64,000 bases of DNA, taken from contig CAWBPN010000011.1 of the NCBI GenBank assembly GCA_963790715.1, forward strand, positions 1-64,000, read 5' to 3'. The translations under genes and the position numbers were made by a program. A model generated the notes under the pieces. The model worked only from the letters and a program-made list of their open reading frames with translations, was not told the origin of the DNA and did no database searches. How positions within the stretch are numbered: position 1 is the first letter of the stretch; each line of letters opens with the position of its first letter. This DNA is from DCFW01 sp963790715 (lineage in GTDB: Bacteria; Bacteroidota; Bacteroidia; Bacteroidales; Bacteroidaceae). Below are positions 60,735 to 64,000 of the stretch, piece after piece.

Positions 60735-62930
60735 TTATCCTTTCTTTTTTCTACTTAACCGTATCACATCTCCGAGATTCGACAGAGCGAAATTCGAGAA
60801 CTGATACTTGATGTTTTTAAAAAAGCTGTACGGAGGTAACTGTCCGGTAAAATGTTCAACGGAGTATTTCTGCGCTGCATTCAGAACGAACTTAATCTTA
60901 TTGTTATTTACCCGCTCTTTCAATTTTGACAAGCATAGTTTATCAACAGAAGTCCAACTGCGAGACGACCTGGCAATCAACAAATTGCAACTGGCATCTT
61001 TCAACAATCGCGCAGAAGTAAAATTGACGCTTAAACTCGGATATTCTATCAACACAACGTCTGCATCATCAAAATCACCTAATTCATCGGTTGTCTCGGC
61101 CAAAAGGAAATCTCTTGAATTTACGTCGTAATCTTTATGGTAGCTCAGCGTTTTCACCTTTAATCCCTGCTGAGCCAGACATGTAGCCAGCCATGAAGAG
61201 ACAAAACTCTTTCCATCTTTTTCCTGAGTACTTAATATATTAATTACATAAGGCTTATTGAAATCCTGAGACGAGAATATCGAATTTGTCAAATTACGAA
61301 AGGCCATTTCATAGCATAAACGCCCATATCTCCGTCTCGAAATATCACCTCCTGCAGGAATAGCTGCAAAAACTTTTTCCTTTGTTATCCGTTCTGCTTT
61401 ATCGTGATCTTTCAAAGTCCTGTCAAACAATTCCCATAACAACAAGAACGAAAAAACAAAAAGCAAAGTGGCACCTGCAGCACTCACCACAATGAATTTT
61501 CTCTTGGTTGGTTCTGAAGTTATAGGATACTCCGCCGGGTTTATCACTTTTAATGTAGCAGATGTCATTGCCAGATTCTCACGTTGCAAAGTTGCCGAAT
61601 TCAAGGCCGACTGAGCCGCTAAATAATCCTGTTGAAACATATCAAGGCCTCGTTCCTTACGCTTTAGTTCAGAACCTATAGGTGCGAACTTAACATATTG
61701 TTTATCTATTTCCTGTTTATGTCCACCCATAACAGCCAATTCCGCCGCATATTTTTTACAGTTAATAAGTTGCTCAAGCCAAGAGTTCACCAGCGGATCC
61801 CTGCTTATGCCATCCTTACCGTACTGCATCTCCGAAAGGTTCTGTGTATATACTTTCAAATCCTGTTCGGCTTTTTTCAATTTTCGTTTGTATAGCGTAA
61901 CATTAGGGTCATCTTTACCACCTGAAATCAAGTCGTGTTGTGAAATCAAATATTGTAGATTTGCCACATCCTGCAACTTGGCTAAGAACAAAGAATGTTT
62001 CTTTATTATATCACCCTGGTTACCCATACGGCGTTCATACTCTTTCATTGCCGCCTGTGAAGAGGCATAATTCTGCAATGCTCCATAGTAATTATCATCG
62101 TAAGCGCCTTTGGATGCCGCTAACTGTTTCGTTTCTTCCTCATAATTTACAACCTTGTTTTTAATATTATAATTTGTAAGAGTATCTTCGTTGCCGCGTA
62201 AGATGCTATCCATTCTGCTAACTTCCTCCTTAAAGAACTTTATAACCTCATCAGTTTGACCGAATCGCAACTGTTGATACTGCGCAATGAATTCTTTGTC
62301 AAGAATATCCAGCGTGTTATATGCCACACCAGGGTCACTGCAGTCATACGTTATCCGTATCATGTCACTTTCGTTGATTCGCTCAACTTTTATCGTTTTC
62401 AACGCATTTAAACTAAATAGCGGATGATAATAATACAACAAACCGTATATAAAGTTGTTCTTATTATTACTTTCGTAAGCCAACAAATTATTTACTGTTT
62501 TATCTTCGCTTGATTTGTCAATCAATTGTAGGACATTTGAGTGGTCAAGGGGATGAGCGACCCTATTATATATCTCTCTATAATCAGCGGCTGTTATATA
62601 TTTCGTATCCATATAAGGGTTACCGTTTATCATACAACGTGCGAACAATCTTATCGAAACGTTCCTCAATGTGGACTCCGATACAATTATATTTTCCAAA
62701 TCTTCAATAAGGGAATTAGTCTGATCCGGATGTAACGATCCGTCGGTAGGAGAAGCCGCAGTGACATTATAACCGGTTATAATACCTGTATATACACCCG
62801 AAGAGACTTCATATTCGCCTTGCATTCCTCTAGTCTTATATATCATATAAGCTGCAACAATTAATGGACATAAAATAAGCCACAAGCGAATTTTATATAT
62901 AAATCGTAGAAATTGGGTAACGAACTTCAT
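60735..62930 (-). CDS. Polysaccharide co-polymerase (Wzz/GNVR) fused to a degenerate tyrosine-kinase-like domain
   Basis: This 731-residue inner-membrane protein has an N-terminal membrane helix (about 15-30), a large periplasmic Wzz/GNVR region with coiled coils (about 200-470) and a second helix (about 488-510). The cytoplasmic C-terminal domain resembles BY-kinases. The P-loop is STQEKDGKSF instead of a full G-x-G-K-S/T. The second Walker motif lacks its Asp (KTLSYHKDY). Walker B reads DVVLIEYPS. There is no C-terminal tyrosine cluster (the end is LSRKKKG). It therefore probably controls chain length without kinase activity. This is inferred from missing residues. Confidence 0.85.
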   Translation of the reverse strand: MKFVTQFLRFIYKIRLWLILCPLIVAAYMIYKTRGMQGEYEVSSGVYTGIITGYNVTAASPTDGSLHPDQTNSLIEDLENIIVSESTLRNVSIRLFARCMINGNPYMDTKYITAADYREIYNRVAHPLDHSNVLQLIDKSSEDKTVNNLLAYESNNKNNFIYGLLYYYHPLFSLNALKTIKVERINESDMIRITYDCSDPGVAYNTLDILDKEFIAQYQQLRFGQTDEVIKFFKEEVSRMDSILRGNEDTLTNYNIKNKVVNYEEETKQLAASKGAYDDNYYGALQNYASSQAAMKEYERRMGNQGDIIKKHSLFLAKLQDVANLQYLISQHDLISGGKDDPNVTLYKRKLKKAEQDLKVYTQNLSEMQYGKDGISRDPLVNSWLEQLINCKKYAAELAVMGGHKQEIDKQYVKFAPIGSELKRKERGLDMFQQDYLAAQSALNSATLQRENLAMTSATLKVINPAEYPITSEPTKRKFIVVSAAGATLLFVFSFLLLWELFDRTLKDHDKAERITKEKVFAAIPAGGDISRRRYGRLCYEMAFRNLTNSIFSSQDFNKPYVINILSTQEKDGKSFVSSWLATCLAQQGLKVKTLSYHKDYDVNSRDFLLAETTDELGDFDDADVVLIEYPSLSVNFTSARLLKDASCNLLIARSSRSWTSVDKLCLSKLKERVNNNKIKFVLNAAQKYSVEHFTGQLPPYSFFKNIKYQFSNFALSNLGDVIRLSRKKKG

Positions 62931-62931
62931 A

Positions 62932-63699
62932 TCATTTACTTTTAAAGATTTTTGTATTTGTCATTATTTCCAAATGGAATAACGACTTTATCAAAGTAGC
63001 TTTATCGGTTTCGTATTTGGTTAGCTCTTGCGAAAAACTTTGTTTTACAGGTACAATCTCTTCTATGGTTTTCTTACCTGTAATAAAATCCTGCTCAGCC
63101 ATCTTTGCCGCTGTTTTAGCAAATATATACGACTCGGCCTCCTGTTTCAAGACAGATAGTTCCAAATTAACGTCGGTATATGCATTTATAATATCTTCAC
63201 GTTCCTGATCAAGTTCCTGAAGTGTTTGTAAATGGGCGAACTCAATGTTCAATTCCTGACGCCTGATCCTCGGCTTCAAATCTAATAAGGTTGAAAGCCC
63301 CACGCTAAAAGATACTCCCACTATCCAGCTACTCGATTTGCCTGTGGTGGCAGCCGAAATGATAGGCGTCAATTTATCGGAATAAGAAGAATACATGGCT
63401 GAATTGCCATAATTGTAATTCGAACCAAAATTGAAAAATTCAGTCCATCCTCTCTTTTCCTTTTTAAGTATGCTCTCCTGTATCTTTTCCTGTACGTCAT
63501 ACGCCCGTATCTTCGGGCGAAGCCTAGCATTTGCTACTAGCACATTAATTGAAGGCATTTGCAATTTAATGAAATCATCAGGTGAATATGAGGTGAAATC
63601 ATCCAATGAAATATCATCATCTTGCGCTCGGCAAATTGAAGGTAAACATGTCATAAACAATACAACAAATAAAACAATATATCTCTTATTAGCTTTCAT
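62932..63699 (-). CDS. TolC-family outer-membrane protein, short form
   Basis: This 255-residue exported protein has a signal peptide (MKANKRYIVLFVVLFMTCLP, then SICRAQ). The TolC-like part contains ANARLRPKIRAYDVQEKIQE, a β-rich stretch (WIVGVSFSVGLSTLLDLKPR) and long helices (EFAHLQTLQELDQEREDIIN). It is about half the length of classic TolC proteins (about 450 residues), so it has only one repeat. In Bacteroidales exopolysaccharide clusters such short forms sit next to the Wzz gene and may help export. An upstream ATG at 63723 would overlap the next gene. Confidence 0.75.
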   Translation of the reverse strand: MKANKRYIVLFVVLFMTCLPSICRAQDDDISLDDFTSYSPDDFIKLQMPSINVLVANARLRPKIRAYDVQEKIQESILKKEKRGWTEFFNFGSNYNYGNSAMYSSYSDKLTPIISAATTGKSSSWIVGVSFSVGLSTLLDLKPRIRRQELNIEFAHLQTLQELDQEREDIINAYTDVNLELSVLKQEAESYIFAKTAAKMAEQDFITGKKTIEEIVPVKQSFSQELTKYETDKATLIKSLFHLEIMTNTKIFKSK

Positions 63700-63712
63700 A
63701 ATTTTATTTGCT

Positions 63713-64000
63713 TTATACTTCATCTTTTTGAATAAACGCAGTAAATGTCTTAAATATTATTTTTAAATCCAAACGAAATGAATAATTATTAGCATATTCT
63801 ATGTCCAACCCCTTTCGTTCTTCAGCCGACATTTTCCCTTTTTTGCCACGTTTCATCACTTGCCAAAGACCTGTCAATCCGGCAGGAGCCATAAAACGAT
63901 CTATGTAATCATCAGTAGTCAATAATTCTGCTTCATACAATGGTAACGGTCTATTTCCAACTATTGACATATCACCATTTAATATATTAAAGAACTGAGG
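63713..64000 (-). CDS. Undecaprenyl-phosphate sugar transferase, C-terminal part (truncated by window edge)
   Basis: The last 95 residues of a bacterial sugar transferase (WcaJ/WbaP/PglC family) are visible. The family wording is clear: LNGDMSIVGNRPLPLYEAE, APAGLTGLWQVMKRGKKG and LDIEYANNYSFRLDLKI, then FKTFTAFIQKDEV. This enzyme attaches the first sugar phosphate to the lipid carrier and begins repeat-unit synthesis. The frame is open to the window end, so the N-terminal membrane part is outside. An ATG at 63970 is internal to the fold. Confidence 0.92.
   Translation of the reverse strand, partial: PQFFNILNGDMSIVGNRPLPLYEAELLTTDDYIDRFMAPAGLTGLWQVMKRGKKGKMSAEERKGLDIEYANNYSFRLDLKIIFKTFTAFIQKDEV

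Noticed and set aside
1..64000. tRNA, rRNA or other known structural RNA genes
   Set aside because: No cloverleaf, rRNA or tmRNA/RNase P-like sequence was recognised in the gaps, though a tRNAscan/Infernal run would be needed to exclude them.

Overview
The window is AT-rich DNA from a member of the order Bacteroidales (Bacteroidota). This rests on the complete aerotolerance (bat) operon, the gene order rpmB–rpmG–DUF4295–ftsY–rimO–HU–HU/LysM, several fimbrillin-type lipoproteins, a UpxY/NusG-like antiterminator, TonB-dependent receptors, and promoters of the Bacteroidota type (TTTG, about 20 bp, TAnnTTTG). I cannot fix the family or genus from sequence alone.

Layout. 1-2070: tail of recQ, a periplasmic TPR protein and exonuclease III. 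2071-6610: an accessory stretch with a Fic remnant, a VirE-type ATPase, an 817-bp non-coding element with 16-bp terminal inverted repeats and internal hairpins, and a Schlafen/AlbA-type regulator carrying a 12-bp in-frame tandem repeat. 6750-22300: a surface-protein locus on the minus strand. It has six copies of a two-gene module (55-75 aa peptide followed by a fimbrillin-like lipoprotein), one intact OmpA-family gene, decayed ompA remnants, and a NusG-like antiterminator behind a leader with five 31-bp repeats. It also holds three copies of a ~105-bp repeat containing an intrinsic terminator. Two tandem duplications of about 2 kb shaped it. One duplicated lipoprotein is broken by a 2-bp deletion.

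22300-24830: a TonB-dependent receptor with a small His/Cys membrane protein, probably for a metal or metal complex. 24980-30710: a DUF5107/TPR protein and a sugar-porter MFS transporter, divergent from an AraC-type regulator, with a direct repeat between them. 30790-33075: rmuC, a nitroreductase and a decayed esterase. 33100-39330: a LytS/LytTR-type two-component pair with a TonB-family β-barrel protein, divergent from a LiaF-like membrane protein; a 21-bp-period direct repeat lies between them; then a DUF2807 protein. 39570-42400: metE and an Lrp/AsnC regulator. 42473-50827: the bat operon (MoxR, DUF58, BatX-like, BatA-E). 50957-55682: two HU-family genes, rimO, ftsY, DUF4295, rpmG, rpmB. 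55900-56490: a second, diverged copy of the hairpin element. 56602-64000: an exopolysaccharide cluster (acyltransferase, two GT2 enzymes, O-antigen polymerase-like protein, chain-length/kinase fusion, TolC-like protein, start-truncated sugar transferase).

The strongest leads for new biology are three. (1) The peptide plus fimbrillin modules have C-terminal domains that differ almost only at codon positions 1 and 2, a pattern like that left by diversity-generating retroelements, although no reverse transcriptase is present here. (2) The antiterminator operon has a repeat-bearing leader. (3) The paired TIR-bounded hairpin elements at 4065-4881 and about 55906-56483. No rRNA, tRNA or CRISPR array was seen.
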